From contig CAKUDB010000002.1 in assembly GCA_934644775.1 (NCBI GenBank), positions 83,159-147,158 of the forward strand: a stretch of DNA of 64,000 nucleotides, given 5' to 3'. Position numbers and translations under genes: made by a program. The first letter of the stretch is position 1. Each line of letters starts with the position of its first letter. Positions 44,216-52,987 of this stretch are shown here, piece by piece. The notes under the pieces are model-generated. The model saw nothing but the letters and a program-made list of their open reading frames with translations, was not told where the DNA came from and did not search any database. The DNA comes from an uncultured bacterium. GTDB lineage: Bacteria; Vulcanimicrobiota; Xenobia; Xenobiales; Xenobiaceae.

Positions 44216-44920
44216 ATGGAGGAAGCCATTTGGAAAGATCGCCTTTTAAGTGTGATTATTCCTTGCTATAACGAAGAGAAACTTATTCTCGATTTAGTAA
44301 TGTCAGTTTTAGCCTCTCCGGTTCCCAATAAAGAAATAATTGTGGTAGACGACGGCTCTACCGACAGAACCAGACTCATTTTGCGTGAGGCTATAGAATC
44401 TTTGGTGACAAAAGTTATCTATTGTCCAGAAAATCGCGGTAAAGGGGCGGCCATTAGGCGCGGTATAGCTGAAGCTTCTGGAGATGTAATTATTATTCAG
44501 GATGCCGATTTTGAGTATTCGCCCAATTTCTATCCTCAGGTAGTGGAGCCAGTTTTGCTTGGACGAGCTGAAGCTTGTTACGGCTCGCGTTTTGCCCAAA
44601 CTCACTGGATTAAAGGTGCCTATGTAAGCAATATTTTGGCCAATTGGTTTTTAACTTGGTTCTCCAATCTCTTTACCGGCTACCGCCTTACCGATATGGA
44701 AACTTGCTTCAAAGCCGTTAGGCGAGACATTTTACAATCGCTCACTTTAGAACAAGAGCGTTTTGGTATCGAGCCGGAAATTACGGCTAAATTGGCCAAA
44801 TCTGGCTGTCGCATAGTTGAAGTGCCTATAGATTACGCGCCGCGTTGTAAATCTTCGGGCAAAAAGATCGGCTTTAAGGATGGTTTGCAAGCTATTGCTT
44901 GTATTTGGAAATATCGCTGA
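44216..44920 (+). CDS. Family 2 glycosyltransferase (dolichyl/undecaprenyl-phosphate sugar synthase type)
   Basis: A 234-residue GT-A enzyme. LSVIIPCYNEE starts the nucleotide-binding fold, VVDDGSTDRT (about 45-54) and QDADFEYSP (about 94-102) give the DxD-type metal site, and ENRGKGAAIRRGI is conserved in DPM1-like enzymes. There are no C-terminal membrane helices, so it is the short soluble form. TDMETCFKAVRRDI and the IEPEITAKL segment match polyprenyl-phosphate glucosyl or mannosyl synthases. It likely loads a sugar on a lipid carrier for envelope glycans. Its stop precedes the foldase gene by about 120 nt. Confidence 0.88.
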   Translation: MEEAIWKDRLLSVIIPCYNEEKLILDLVMSVLASPVPNKEIIVVDDGSTDRTRLILREAIESLVTKVIYCPENRGKGAAIRRGIAEASGDVIIIQDADFEYSPNFYPQVVEPVLLGRAEACYGSRFAQTHWIKGAYVSNILANWFLTWFSNLFTGYRLTDMETCFKAVRRDILQSLTLEQERFGIEPEITAKLAKSGCRIVEVPIDYAPRCKSSGKKIGFKDGLQAIACIWKYR

Positions 44921-45043
44921 AAGGGAAGGCACCCTAGTCTTAGGGCAGCTTGCCGCTAACTTTTAGTTTAGGTGATATTTTTACTTTGTCGGAGTCTAGG
45001 AAAAAGGAGGAAGCTTAGCTTAAGCGAAGCCTGGGGCTGTTTT

Positions 45044-46003
45044 ATGGACCGTTCGACATTTACAATAATCGCTCTATCGGCGGTAGTGGCTATTGAGTCG
45101 TTCTTCCTTTTTAAGCCAACCGACGATCCTGTGGTGGCCAAGTTCTCCGGTGAGACTATCCGCTCTAGTAAGCTGAATGCTCAACTGCGCGAGCGTTTTG
45201 GTCGCGAGGTCTTGCAAGATATGATTACAGGGCGCTTGCTAGATAAGGCCATAGCTCAAGCTGGCTGTACTGTCTCCGAAGCCGAGTTACAAGACTGGGT
45301 GGCTGATTACAAGAAGAGGCCGGATGCCCAAGAATTATTAGCCTCTAATCAGCTCGATATAGCCAAACTTAAAGAAAATTTGCGCCGAAGCGTGCCCATG
45401 TATAAGCTTATTTTACATAAGATCCCTGAAGCAGAGCGCAAGCGATATTTTACCGACCATGCTTCCGCTTTTGAAGAGATGGAATTGAAGGGCATTCTCT
45501 TGGGCTCAGAAGGTGAGGCCGAGGAATTAGCTAGTCGTATCAAAGGTGAAGATGTCTTTTCAGCCCTGGCTCTGGTCCATTCCTTAGACATCCAGACTAG
45601 AGATATCGGAGGTAATTTAGGCCGAGTTACCCGCCAAGAATTAACTGAGTCGTTCGATCCCTTAAGTGTTAAAGAATTATTTGTCCAGAAAGTGGGGACT
45701 TTAAGCTCTCCCATGGCCTCCAATAGCGGCGGTTGGTATCTATTTTGGATCAAAAGTCGCACTACCGATTATGAGCACTTGCGTTTACGGGTTATGGAGG
45801 TAATGGCTACCGAAAAGTTGTCAGCGTTTTTGGAGAATTTGCGCAACCAGGCCAAAGTAGAGATCTTTTTGCCTGAGTCTAAGCCGTTTTCTGCAAAAGA
45901 CAAACAGACCGAAAGTAAGTCGGAGGCGACAGGCTCTCCTAAAGCTAAGCCGCTAGCCGAATCTGATACAGTACGACCCAAATCAACAGAGGAGAAAAGA
46001 TAG
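45044..46003 (+). CDS. Membrane-anchored parvulin-type foldase (PpiC/SurA-like)
   Basis: A 319-residue protein with an N-terminal membrane anchor (about residues 5-23), a SurA_N-like helical chaperone region (about 28-125) and a PpiC-type peptidyl-prolyl isomerase segment (about 130-245: KGILLGSEGEAEELA, ALALVHSLD, GGNLGRVTRQEL, GWYLFWI). The tail is charged and disordered. It would assist folding of exported proteins on the outer face of the inner membrane. I start at the ATG at 45044, giving a compact anchor; an upstream GTG adds 24 residues, and a strong AAAGGAGG at about 45003 has no well-spaced start. Its stop TAG overlaps the GTG of the next gene by one base. Confidence 0.75.
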   Translation: MDRSTFTIIALSAVVAIESFFLFKPTDDPVVAKFSGETIRSSKLNAQLRERFGREVLQDMITGRLLDKAIAQAGCTVSEAELQDWVADYKKRPDAQELLASNQLDIAKLKENLRRSVPMYKLILHKIPEAERKRYFTDHASAFEEMELKGILLGSEGEAEELASRIKGEDVFSALALVHSLDIQTRDIGGNLGRVTRQELTESFDPLSVKELFVQKVGTLSSPMASNSGGWYLFWIKSRTTDYEHLRLRVMEVMATEKLSAFLENLRNQAKVEIFLPESKPFSAKDKQTESKSEATGSPKAKPLAESDTVRPKSTEEKR

Positions 46004-46620
46004 TGAAATTTAACTTTTTGCCCAAAGAGGACAGCTTTTTCCAGCAGTTCGAGCGTCAGGCTGCCTTTGATAGAGATGCCGGGGCTATGCTTCTCAACTT
46101 GATGAAAGATTTCGATAACATGGGCGCTCACTTGGAAGCTCTCAATGAGTTGGAGCGTCAGGGCGATCACGTAGTCCACGAAATTGCCAGAGATATTGCC
46201 AAAAGTTTTGTTACTCCTATCGACCGCGAAGATATTCACGCTTTAAGTGCCAACTTAGACGATATTCTCGATTTTATTCAGGCTTCAGCTGTCTGTATGG
46301 TAACTTACCAAGTAGATAAGCCCACTACGGCCGCTTTCCGTTTAGCCGAAATTATCAAAGAATCGACCGAGATTATGTACGAAGCTGTCGAGCGCTTTAT
46401 CGCTTTAACTGATGTTAGCGACTTGCGCCGTCGCATTAAAGATTTGGAGCACGAAGCCGACAATGTCGACCAAAGCGCTGTAGCCGACTTATTCAAAAAT
46501 GAAAAGAACGCTATCGAAATTATTAAGTGGAAAGAGATTTATTCCAGCTTAGAAAATGTCACCGACAAATGTAAAGACGTCATGGATGTGCTGGAAAGTA
46601 TCGTTTTGAAGTACGCTTAA
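46003..46620 (+). CDS. DUF47-family (PhoU-like) protein
   Basis: A 205-residue all-helical protein of the DUF47/YkaA family, distantly related to PhoU. It begins FLPKEDSFFQQFERQA and contains LERQGDHVVHEIARDI (about 48-63), TPIDREDIHALSANLDDILD (about 69-88) and, near the end, EIYSSLENVTDKCKDVMDVLE. These are the signature helices with acidic metal-binding patches. Most DUF47 genes sit next to a Pit phosphate permease that they regulate, but none is adjacent here. GGAGAAAAGA precedes the GTG, which shares one base with the foldase stop, so the two are translationally coupled. Confidence 0.9.
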   Translation: MKFNFLPKEDSFFQQFERQAAFDRDAGAMLLNLMKDFDNMGAHLEALNELERQGDHVVHEIARDIAKSFVTPIDREDIHALSANLDDILDFIQASAVCMVTYQVDKPTTAAFRLAEIIKESTEIMYEAVERFIALTDVSDLRRRIKDLEHEADNVDQSAVADLFKNEKNAIEIIKWKEIYSSLENVTDKCKDVMDVLESIVLKYA

Positions 46621-46830
46621 AAAAAAGCCGTTAGGCCTATTGTTATAGCTTGAAACTATCCTCCCAAGCAAAAGTCTACCGAAAAGTATTCTTTTGTCCA
46701 AGGGGATTTTTTTTTACTATTTTAGGGAGTATAAAGGGGAGTAATTGGCGAAAAACGGCCCAGCCGCTGGGCGAAGGCTGCTGATCTTTCTATTTCAGCT
46801 ATTTTTTTTCTGTTGGGAGGCTGTCTAATT

Positions 46831-47448
46831 TTGAAGAAAGTTTTAATCGGATTATTATTCGGTTTCGTTCTGTTGGGCGGTTGTTATACCCATTCTTCCG
46901 CTCAAACTGAAGGAGAAGAAGCTGATTTTTCCGCTTCCGCTAAGTCGGCTGTCCCTTCAGTTGCCATTGATAAACCAAGTTCGGAGGTTAAGCAAACTGT
47001 GGCCAAAAATCCTCGTCAACGCCGTTATCGTCAGGCGTCAACTCAAGTAACCTTTTTGTTGCTTAATATCGAAGATGAAGTTACCCACGAGCAAGTTAAA
47101 GTTATAGTAGATAACAATATTTGGTTGGGGGCTGTTTCTCAATTAGGTATCCCTGGAGAGCCTATTTCTGCCTATAAAGAATATATGGCTGCTCACGATC
47201 AAGAGGTCTTTTTAGTCCCTTCCGAACTTTTTGCCAAACTTAAAGGTGGCACTTTTGCAGAAAATGCTCAACTTCAAAAGCTTAGCGACGAAGAAATATT
47301 AGCTAAATATTTTACCGAGATTGGACGCAGCTTTGTAGCTAAAAATAGCGATGATCGCACCAACAGAGAGCTGATTGGCAATTTATTGGAGCGTAATTTT
47401 GATGTCTTCATAGATTGTGAATCGGGAGCTTTAACGGTTAAGCCTTAA
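46831..47448 (+). CDS. Lipoprotein of unknown function
   Basis: A 205-residue putative lipoprotein. From the TTG at 46831 it reads as a basic start, a hydrophobic core and lipobox LLGGC (Cys18), followed by a Ser/Ala-rich spacer. The remaining 140 residues are mixed alpha/beta (TFLLLNIEDEVTHEQVKVIV, about 66-85; LVPSELFAKLKGG, about 129-141) and match no family I know. GGGAGG lies 10 nt before this TTG, which favours it over an in-frame start at the ribosome-binding site itself. The roughly 190-nt upstream gap contains a GCCCAGC/GCTGGGC hairpin and probable promoter sequence. Confidence 0.65.
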   Translation: MKKVLIGLLFGFVLLGGCYTHSSAQTEGEEADFSASAKSAVPSVAIDKPSSEVKQTVAKNPRQRRYRQASTQVTFLLLNIEDEVTHEQVKVIVDNNIWLGAVSQLGIPGEPISAYKEYMAAHDQEVFLVPSELFAKLKGGTFAENAQLQKLSDEEILAKYFTEIGRSFVAKNSDDRTNRELIGNLLERNFDVFIDCESGALTVKP

Positions 47449-47623
47449 GCTCTTTTATCTAATCTTTATTTTTAGGATAACCTCTAGATTAAATACATTT
47501 TTGTCGTGAGTAGTATTCTAAGTTTTTTTGTTTTTTTAGCTTTTTAAGTCCGGGTTGAGTTCTTTTGTCGTTTGGGTAGCTCTTAAGCGGTCTAGAAAAA
47601 GCTAGATAGGAAGAGTGTGAAGC

Positions 47624-49444
47624 ATGAATATAAGTTCTGTAAGTAGCAGTTCCAGTAAGAATACCGAACGTCTAAGAGAGCAACAAGCCCAGTCGATTAA
47701 GCAGCAACAAAGTATTTCTGCCAAATCTTCAAGTAGCCAATCGGAAAAGGTTTCTTCTTCTTCTTCTAGGCAAGATGAAGTAAAAATTTCCCAACGGGCC
47801 AACTCTGTAAACATCGGTTTTAAGTCTGAAGCTCTCAGTCCAGAGCGTCTGGCCGAGCTTGAAGAGGATATGGCTACTCAAGAGAGTCAGGAAAGCGATT
47901 CTACTTCTAAAGTGAATACTGTCGCTGACGAATCGGCTCAGGAGGGCCGAAAGGCTTTCACTTTAACCGACGCCTCTACCTACGAAGATGGTTCTGACGT
48001 CAAAGACTTGGCTTACAAAATGGTCGAATCTCGCGACCGAAGCGAAGCCGATTTAAGTTCCATTAGCGTCCTTAAAGCTTCCGAGGCTGACAACGAAATT
48101 CACATTTCCAAAGGTAAAGACGGAGGTATTATCGTCAATGTCGACGGCCAAGAGCAGCAATTTAGTGCTCAAGAGGCCCGCAATTTAATTATTGACGGCG
48201 GCGAGGGCAACGACAAAATTATCGCCGATAAAGATGTAAAAGCCGATTTGCAAATCGTTGGTGGTCTAGGCAACGATACTATCACTACTGCCAAGGGCAA
48301 CGACACCGTATACGACAACTACGGAGCCAACAATATCAGCACCAAAGAGGGAAGCGATACTATTATCGCCAACCAATTAGACTATGTCCCTGGTGAAGAG
48401 AACCAAACTACTACCGACAATAGAAGCTTCTTCCGCAAAATACTCGATAAAATTACTGGTAAATCGAGCTACGAGAAGCAAACCGTCGATGGCAATATTA
48501 TCGATGGTGGCAGTGGCGACGACTATATCGAAGGCGGCCTGGGCAACGATTATATCCAAGGTGGCAAGGGCGATGACGTTATCTATGGCTTAAATGGCAA
48601 CGATATTATTAAAGGCCAAGGGGGCAACGACTACATCGACGGCGGTAAGGGTGACGATACTATTAGTGTCGGCTCTGGCAACAATATAGCTTTTGGCGGC
48701 CATGGTGACGATGTAATTACTGCTGAGGGTGGCGATAATGTTTTAGTTGGTGGTAGGGGTGCCGATTCTATAAAAGCTGGCGAAGGTAAAAATAAAATTA
48801 CCGCTGATTCGGACGATAAAGTAAAAGCTGGCCAAAATAGCCAAACTTCGCACTTAGAATCTATCGATATTCCTGAAAATATTACCGTCAATGCTGCTCA
48901 CGGTACTACGCCTTCTCCGGTGACGGGCAACAATAGCAATATCGGCTTTACTGAAAGGGTACAGTCTGATTTGGCCTCTCTAGCTGCTTTGTCTACCGGT
49001 CAAACTATGCTCAACGCTTTGGCCGCCAACGGTAAAAATGTCAATATCGTCGATACTGACGCGGGTAACTATTGCTCTTACTATCAAGATGGCAGTGTCT
49101 TAAAAGAAGATGGCAGCGCCAACTATGGCTCCGATTCTACTGTAGCTTATAATCGATCTCGCACTTTGATTAGCTACGACAAATGGGGTAAGCGGCCGCC
49201 TATTGTAGGTATGTACCATGAAATGTCCCATTCCTACGACGCTGGAGCTGGTGTCTTAGATGATCGCTACTTTAACTATGACGGTACGCAGGCAGAAAAT
49301 ACTGAGAATGGAGGCGTCAAAGCTGCCGAGTTACAAGCTGTCGGATTAGGTGATGTCAGCGATAAAGTCCAAATGAATCCTGAGGGCATTTCGGAAAATG
49401 CTTTGCGCAAAGCTCTCAATTTAGAGCGCCGAGATAAATATTAG
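47624..49444 (+). CDS. RTX-repeat protein with C-terminal M91 (NleD-like) metallopeptidase domain, copy 1
   Basis: A 606-residue predicted secreted effector. Residues 1-60 are Ser/Gln-rich and disordered, with no Sec signal. RTX-type calcium-binding nonapeptides of the GGxGxDxI kind occur from about 188 and in a longer block from about 291-392. The C-terminal domain (about 445-606) holds HEMSH at 532-536, with GAGVLDD and AAELQAVGLG following as likely ligand regions, and ends ISENALRKALNLERR-x-KY. This matches peptidase family M91, whose model is the injected effector NleD. The zinc motif is intact. RTX proteins normally leave by type I secretion, but no ABC/HlyD genes are in the window. GGAAGAG precedes the ATG. 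A terminator follows, so each copy is its own unit. Confidence 0.87.
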   Translation: MNISSVSSSSSKNTERLREQQAQSIKQQQSISAKSSSSQSEKVSSSSSRQDEVKISQRANSVNIGFKSEALSPERLAELEEDMATQESQESDSTSKVNTVADESAQEGRKAFTLTDASTYEDGSDVKDLAYKMVESRDRSEADLSSISVLKASEADNEIHISKGKDGGIIVNVDGQEQQFSAQEARNLIIDGGEGNDKIIADKDVKADLQIVGGLGNDTITTAKGNDTVYDNYGANNISTKEGSDTIIANQLDYVPGEENQTTTDNRSFFRKILDKITGKSSYEKQTVDGNIIDGGSGDDYIEGGLGNDYIQGGKGDDVIYGLNGNDIIKGQGGNDYIDGGKGDDTISVGSGNNIAFGGHGDDVITAEGGDNVLVGGRGADSIKAGEGKNKITADSDDKVKAGQNSQTSHLESIDIPENITVNAAHGTTPSPVTGNNSNIGFTERVQSDLASLAALSTGQTMLNALAANGKNVNIVDTDAGNYCSYYQDGSVLKEDGSANYGSDSTVAYNRSRTLISYDKWGKRPPIVGMYHEMSHSYDAGAGVLDDRYFNYDGTQAENTENGGVKAAELQAVGLGDVSDKVQMNPEGISENALRKALNLERRDKY

Positions 49445-49468
49445 CTTCTATAAATAACTGAAGTTGAG

Positions 49469-49506
49469 GCGGTTAGCTCTCCTCAGAAGGGCCAACCGCT
49501 TTTTTA
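49469..49506 (+). terminator. Intrinsic terminator between the two RTX-M91 genes
   Basis: GCGGTT-A-GC pairs with GC-C-AACCGC (one mismatch) and runs directly into TTTTTTA. Confidence 0.8.
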
Positions 49507-49654
49507 TTTGTTAATTTTTTCTTAACACCAGCTTTAGAAACTTGTCAAGAAGGGGCAAAGTCGTGAAGAAGAAGAGAGTATTTGTGCAGAAGCTTGGACA
49601 ATACGTCGGGGATTAGGTTATCTTTAGCAGTTTTATAGCGAGGTAAAAAGATAT

Positions 49655-51304
49655 ATGAGTATAAATTCGGTAAATGGGAAAGCTTATAAAGCTTCTGCTT
49701 CTACGCAGCAGCAAGCTACCAGCTCTATAAAGAGCAAAAGTGCAGCTGCCTTGGCTGCTTTGCAAAAACATTCTCTTCCCGCCGCTACAGACAAAGAGAA
49801 CACTAAAGAAGAAACCAAACTCTCTTCTCAGGCTAGTTTGGTCAGCAATGCCAGTTTTAAGAGCTCTCAGAAGCCTTTTACCGTAACCGATGCTTCCGCT
49901 TATAAAGAAGGATCCGACGTCCAAGAACTGGCTTATGCTTTAGCTGGCCAAGATAAACGTGAAGATGTCGACTTAAGTGATTATACTGTCTTAAAAGCTT
50001 CCGATGCTGACAACCAAATCAACATTTCTAAGCGCTCGGGCGGCGGCTTGATAGTTACTGTCGACGGTCATGAGCAAGAGTTTACTGCCCAAGAAGCTCG
50101 CAATTTAATTATCGATGGCGGAGCGGGCAACGACAATATCGTAGCCGATGAAGATGTCATGATGGCTTTACACATTGTCGGCGGCCAGGGCGACGATACT
50201 ATCGTCACCGGTCAGGGCAACGATATTGTTTATGACAACTACGGAGCCAACAATATCAGCACCAAAGATGGCGACGATGTAGTTATTGCCAATCAACTGG
50301 ATTACAAAAAAGGCCAATCGGTTGGTAAAGATACGCGCAATATCTTCCAAAAATTCTGGGATAAGCTTAGTGGCAACGACGAGCACGCCCACGCCGTTAA
50401 GGGAAACGTTATCGATGGCGGTTCTGGCAACGACTACTTAGAAGGCGGACTGGGCCAAGATATTATCTATGGCGGTTCTGGCAACGATGTTATCTACGGT
50501 TTAGATGGAGACGATCGGATTTACGGTGGCGCTGGCGACGACTATATCGACGGCGGCAAGGGCAACGACACTATAAACGGCGGCTCTGGTAACGATAAAT
50601 TATTTGGCGGCCAGGGCAAAGATACTATTAACGGCGGTACTGGCAACGATGTTATCGCTGGAGGTGATGGCAAAGATGCTATCAATGGCGGAGTGGGAGC
50701 CAATAAGATTACGGCCGATAAAAAAGATACTGTCAGTGCCAACAAAGAGAGTACGGTCGACTATTTGGAATCGGCTAAGATCCCTCGTCAGATTAAGATT
50801 GATGGTGATGCCGGTTTTAAGGCCAGAGTACAGTCTGACTTAGACGCTTTAGCTTCTATTAAGCCTGGTCAAGCTATGTATAAGGGCTTGGCGGAAAATG
50901 GTCGCAAAGTAACTATCCAGGGTACCGACGCCGGTAATATCTGTTATTACAACGGTAATACCGCTGTTCTAAAAGAAGATGGCAGCGCCAACAGAGGATC
51001 TAATTCCACTATAGGTTATAATCGCTCCCGAACCAGAATTACCAGTGCCGAATGGGGAGAGCGTCCTCCCGTTGTCGGTATGTTCCACGAGATGTCCCAC
51101 TCTTACGACGCCGGTGCTGGTATTTTAGATGACCGTCTCTTCAATTATGATGGCACCCGAACCCAAAGTGGAGGAGTAAGTGCCGCTGAGTTGCAAGCTG
51201 TAGGCTTAGGTGAAGTTACCGATCAGGTACAAATGAACCCTGAAGGTATTTCCGAAAACGATCTTAGAGCAGCTCTCGATTTGGCTCGCAGAACTAGGTA
51301 TTGA
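49655..51304 (+). CDS. RTX-repeat protein with C-terminal M91 (NleD-like) metallopeptidase domain, copy 2
   Basis: A 549-residue paralogue of the gene just upstream, with the same order: a short disordered N-terminus without signal peptide, the shared TDASAYKEGSDVQELAY segment (about 78-94), RTX repeats from about 151 and at 251-351, then the peptidase domain. HEMSH lies at 478-482 and the end reads ISENDLRAALDLARRTRY. The peptidase and RTX parts are strongly conserved between the copies, while the first 60 residues and the linker near residue 225 differ. That fits duplication followed by divergence of secretion or targeting sequences. The ATG has a GCGAGG site upstream. A 9-bp G/C terminator ends the unit. 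Confidence 0.87.
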   Translation: MSINSVNGKAYKASASTQQQATSSIKSKSAAALAALQKHSLPAATDKENTKEETKLSSQASLVSNASFKSSQKPFTVTDASAYKEGSDVQELAYALAGQDKREDVDLSDYTVLKASDADNQINISKRSGGGLIVTVDGHEQEFTAQEARNLIIDGGAGNDNIVADEDVMMALHIVGGQGDDTIVTGQGNDIVYDNYGANNISTKDGDDVVIANQLDYKKGQSVGKDTRNIFQKFWDKLSGNDEHAHAVKGNVIDGGSGNDYLEGGLGQDIIYGGSGNDVIYGLDGDDRIYGGAGDDYIDGGKGNDTINGGSGNDKLFGGQGKDTINGGTGNDVIAGGDGKDAINGGVGANKITADKKDTVSANKESTVDYLESAKIPRQIKIDGDAGFKARVQSDLDALASIKPGQAMYKGLAENGRKVTIQGTDAGNICYYNGNTAVLKEDGSANRGSNSTIGYNRSRTRITSAEWGERPPVVGMFHEMSHSYDAGAGILDDRLFNYDGTRTQSGGVSAAELQAVGLGEVTDQVQMNPEGISENDLRAALDLARRTRY

Positions 51305-51372
51305 TCTGTAAAAAGACTTGTATATGATATTTGCCTAAAGATTGTTTCTGCATAATGAAATAGCTTTAGTTG

Positions 51373-51414
51373 GGGCGCAGGCTCGGAAAGATCCTGCGCC
51401 CTTCGCTTTTTTTT
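51373..51414 (+). terminator. Intrinsic terminator after second RTX-M91 gene
   Basis: GGGCGCAGG and CCTGCGCCC form a perfect 9-bp stem with an 11-nt loop, followed after TTCGC by eight T residues. Confidence 0.85.
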
Positions 51415-51487
51415 ATTAAGTTGTATTGCTAATATAGAAAATAAATGCCTAAATTAAGCCGTAAAAGTAAAAATTATTTATTAAATG

Positions 51488-51496
51488 TGATATAAT
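51488..51496 (+). promoter_or_regulatory. Extended -10 promoter of the Fic-like gene
   Basis: TGATATAAT is a consensus extended -10 element with no recognisable -35. It lies about 85 nt before the Fic-like start and after the RTX-M91 terminator, so this gene is transcribed independently. Confidence 0.5.
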
Positions 51497-51579
51497 AACG
51501 CGAAAGCTGCCTATAAAAGACCTTTCAGCAGCGGGGAAAAAGCTGTACAGCCTTTTAGAGTAGGAGACAGAGGCTAGCG

Positions 51580-52839
51580 ATGCGTTCATTCAATTACTCC
51601 AGACCTTTGGGTAAAGAGGTCTGCAATATCTCTACGAACCTATTCCGTTTTGTCAATGACGTCCACGAGTCTAAGGGAAAACAAGATGTAGTGGCGGACA
51701 TTGCTCCTGCAGTTCTTGCCGATTTGCCTGTCAGCACTATTATTAAAAATGTAGATTTTTTTTGTCAGCGGGCCTTAGGTGTAGAAGAATTAAGTGATAC
51801 CGAAAAGCAAAAACTTGAAGAAGAGTTAAACTCTCCCGATTTTGCCGATAAATATAATCCGGTTCCCCAAGAGGTCGAGCTTACTCCTGAAGAGGAGAGA
51901 TCACTTCAGATTAGGTTGTACGCTAAAGCCTTTTTGCGTTTAGGCGAAGCTGAAAAATTCGAATTATCGGTCGATTCTATTGTCGAATTGTATCGCTCGC
52001 TCAATCCGCGCCAGTGTGATATTAGGGAAATTTGGCCTACTTATCGCGAGCAGAGTTTTACTTACGGAGTCTCTATAGATCACGATAACGGAGCTCGCTA
52101 TTTGCAAGTACAAAGTAGTGGCTTCCCCCTTATTGCCATAAATGGCAATGAGTTTAAAGGTGGTACTATTATTATGCAGGCTATCTCGGCTCGCGACGTC
52201 CGCTTAGCCTTATCTGATGCTTGTAAGAGCTTCTTAGAAGTTGCCGAATATTACGATCCTTTGGTGCTGATTCCCCGCTTTATCGTTGATTTCTTATGTG
52301 TTAGTCCTTTTAATAGTTCTTTTGGCAACTTATTGGTAGCTCAGCTCCTCTTGATGATCCTTTTAGCTAAGAGTGGCTATCCGGTTTATCGCTATATCAG
52401 TTACGATTTAGTTTCCGAGCGCTTGGGTGGAAATGATTATTTCAATTCTGCTTTCCGGGAAAGTATCAGTGGTTGGCATGTAGGCAACAACGATTATGTG
52501 CCTTTTACCGAATATTGTTTAAAGCACCTCTCTTTGGCTTTCCGCTACTTCTTCTATCGCTTGCTTCCTTTAGGTGGTCGCGATCGCAAAGCTAAGTGTA
52601 TTAAAGCTTTGTTTTATAACGATGAAGTATTACTTACCAAGAGCGCTATTCACGATCTCTGTTATGAAATTAGCGTACCTACAATCGAATCGGTATTAGG
52701 CAAACTTAGCGGCGAGTCTGGTTTCTTGGAAAAAGTAGGCAAAGGGCGCAATACTGCTTACAGACGGCGTAAGGGTGCAGTCGACCAAACTGAGCCAAGT
52801 TATAATCCCTTAACTGGTGAGCCTTATAGCAGTTTTTAG
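51580..52839 (+). CDS. Fic-fold protein with degenerate active site (predicted pseudo-Fic) and winged helix
   Basis: A 419-residue protein matching, end to end, the large class of Fic proteins with a C-terminal winged helix. DPLVLIPRFIVDFLC (about 226-240) leads into the catalytic loop position. There the usual HPFxDGNGR reads SPFNSSFGN (residues 242-250): the catalytic His is Ser and the Asp, the first Gly, the first Asn and the Arg of the anion-binding nest are lost. Downstream family hallmarks survive: YRYISYDLVSE, ISGWHVGNNDYVPFTEY and the DNA-binding wing ending GKGRNTAYRRRK. It should not AMPylate and may act as a regulator or decoy. It has its own promoter, next to the two RTX-M91 genes. 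Confidence 0.85.
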   Translation: MRSFNYSRPLGKEVCNISTNLFRFVNDVHESKGKQDVVADIAPAVLADLPVSTIIKNVDFFCQRALGVEELSDTEKQKLEEELNSPDFADKYNPVPQEVELTPEEERSLQIRLYAKAFLRLGEAEKFELSVDSIVELYRSLNPRQCDIREIWPTYREQSFTYGVSIDHDNGARYLQVQSSGFPLIAINGNEFKGGTIIMQAISARDVRLALSDACKSFLEVAEYYDPLVLIPRFIVDFLCVSPFNSSFGNLLVAQLLLMILLAKSGYPVYRYISYDLVSERLGGNDYFNSAFRESISGWHVGNNDYVPFTEYCLKHLSLAFRYFFYRLLPLGGRDRKAKCIKALFYNDEVLLTKSAIHDLCYEISVPTIESVLGKLSGESGFLEKVGKGRNTAYRRRKGAVDQTEPSYNPLTGEPYSSF

Positions 52840-52854
52840 TTAGTCCCAACCATT

Positions 52855-52904
52855 AAAAAAATCTCGCCCCGCTCTATTTTATAAGCGGGGCGAGATTTTT
52901 TTTT
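52855..52904. terminator. Strong bidirectional terminator
   Basis: AAAAAATCTCGCCCCGC pairs over 17 bp with GCGGGGCGAGATTTTTT around a 12-nt loop, between the convergent Fic-like and oadB genes. Confidence 0.95.
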
Positions 52905-52987
52905 AGGGGCCTAAGCCGTACTTAGGCTATTTTTGCTCAAGTTCTTAAGATTTGGCCAATCTGCCCTTAAGAAACTTGAGCTATAGT

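Noticed and set aside
42217..46620. Phosphopantetheinyl transferase or thioesterase partner for the NRPS
   Set aside because: None of the neighbouring products carries the relevant motifs; such an enzyme must be encoded elsewhere.
47449..52839. Type I secretion genes for the RTX proteins
   Set aside because: No ABC transporter, HlyD-like adaptor or TolC-like gene occurs next to them or anywhere in the window.
51580..52839. Active Fic AMP-transferase or a Fic toxin-antitoxin pair
   Set aside because: The catalytic His and nucleotide-binding residues are replaced and no antitoxin-like small gene is adjacent.
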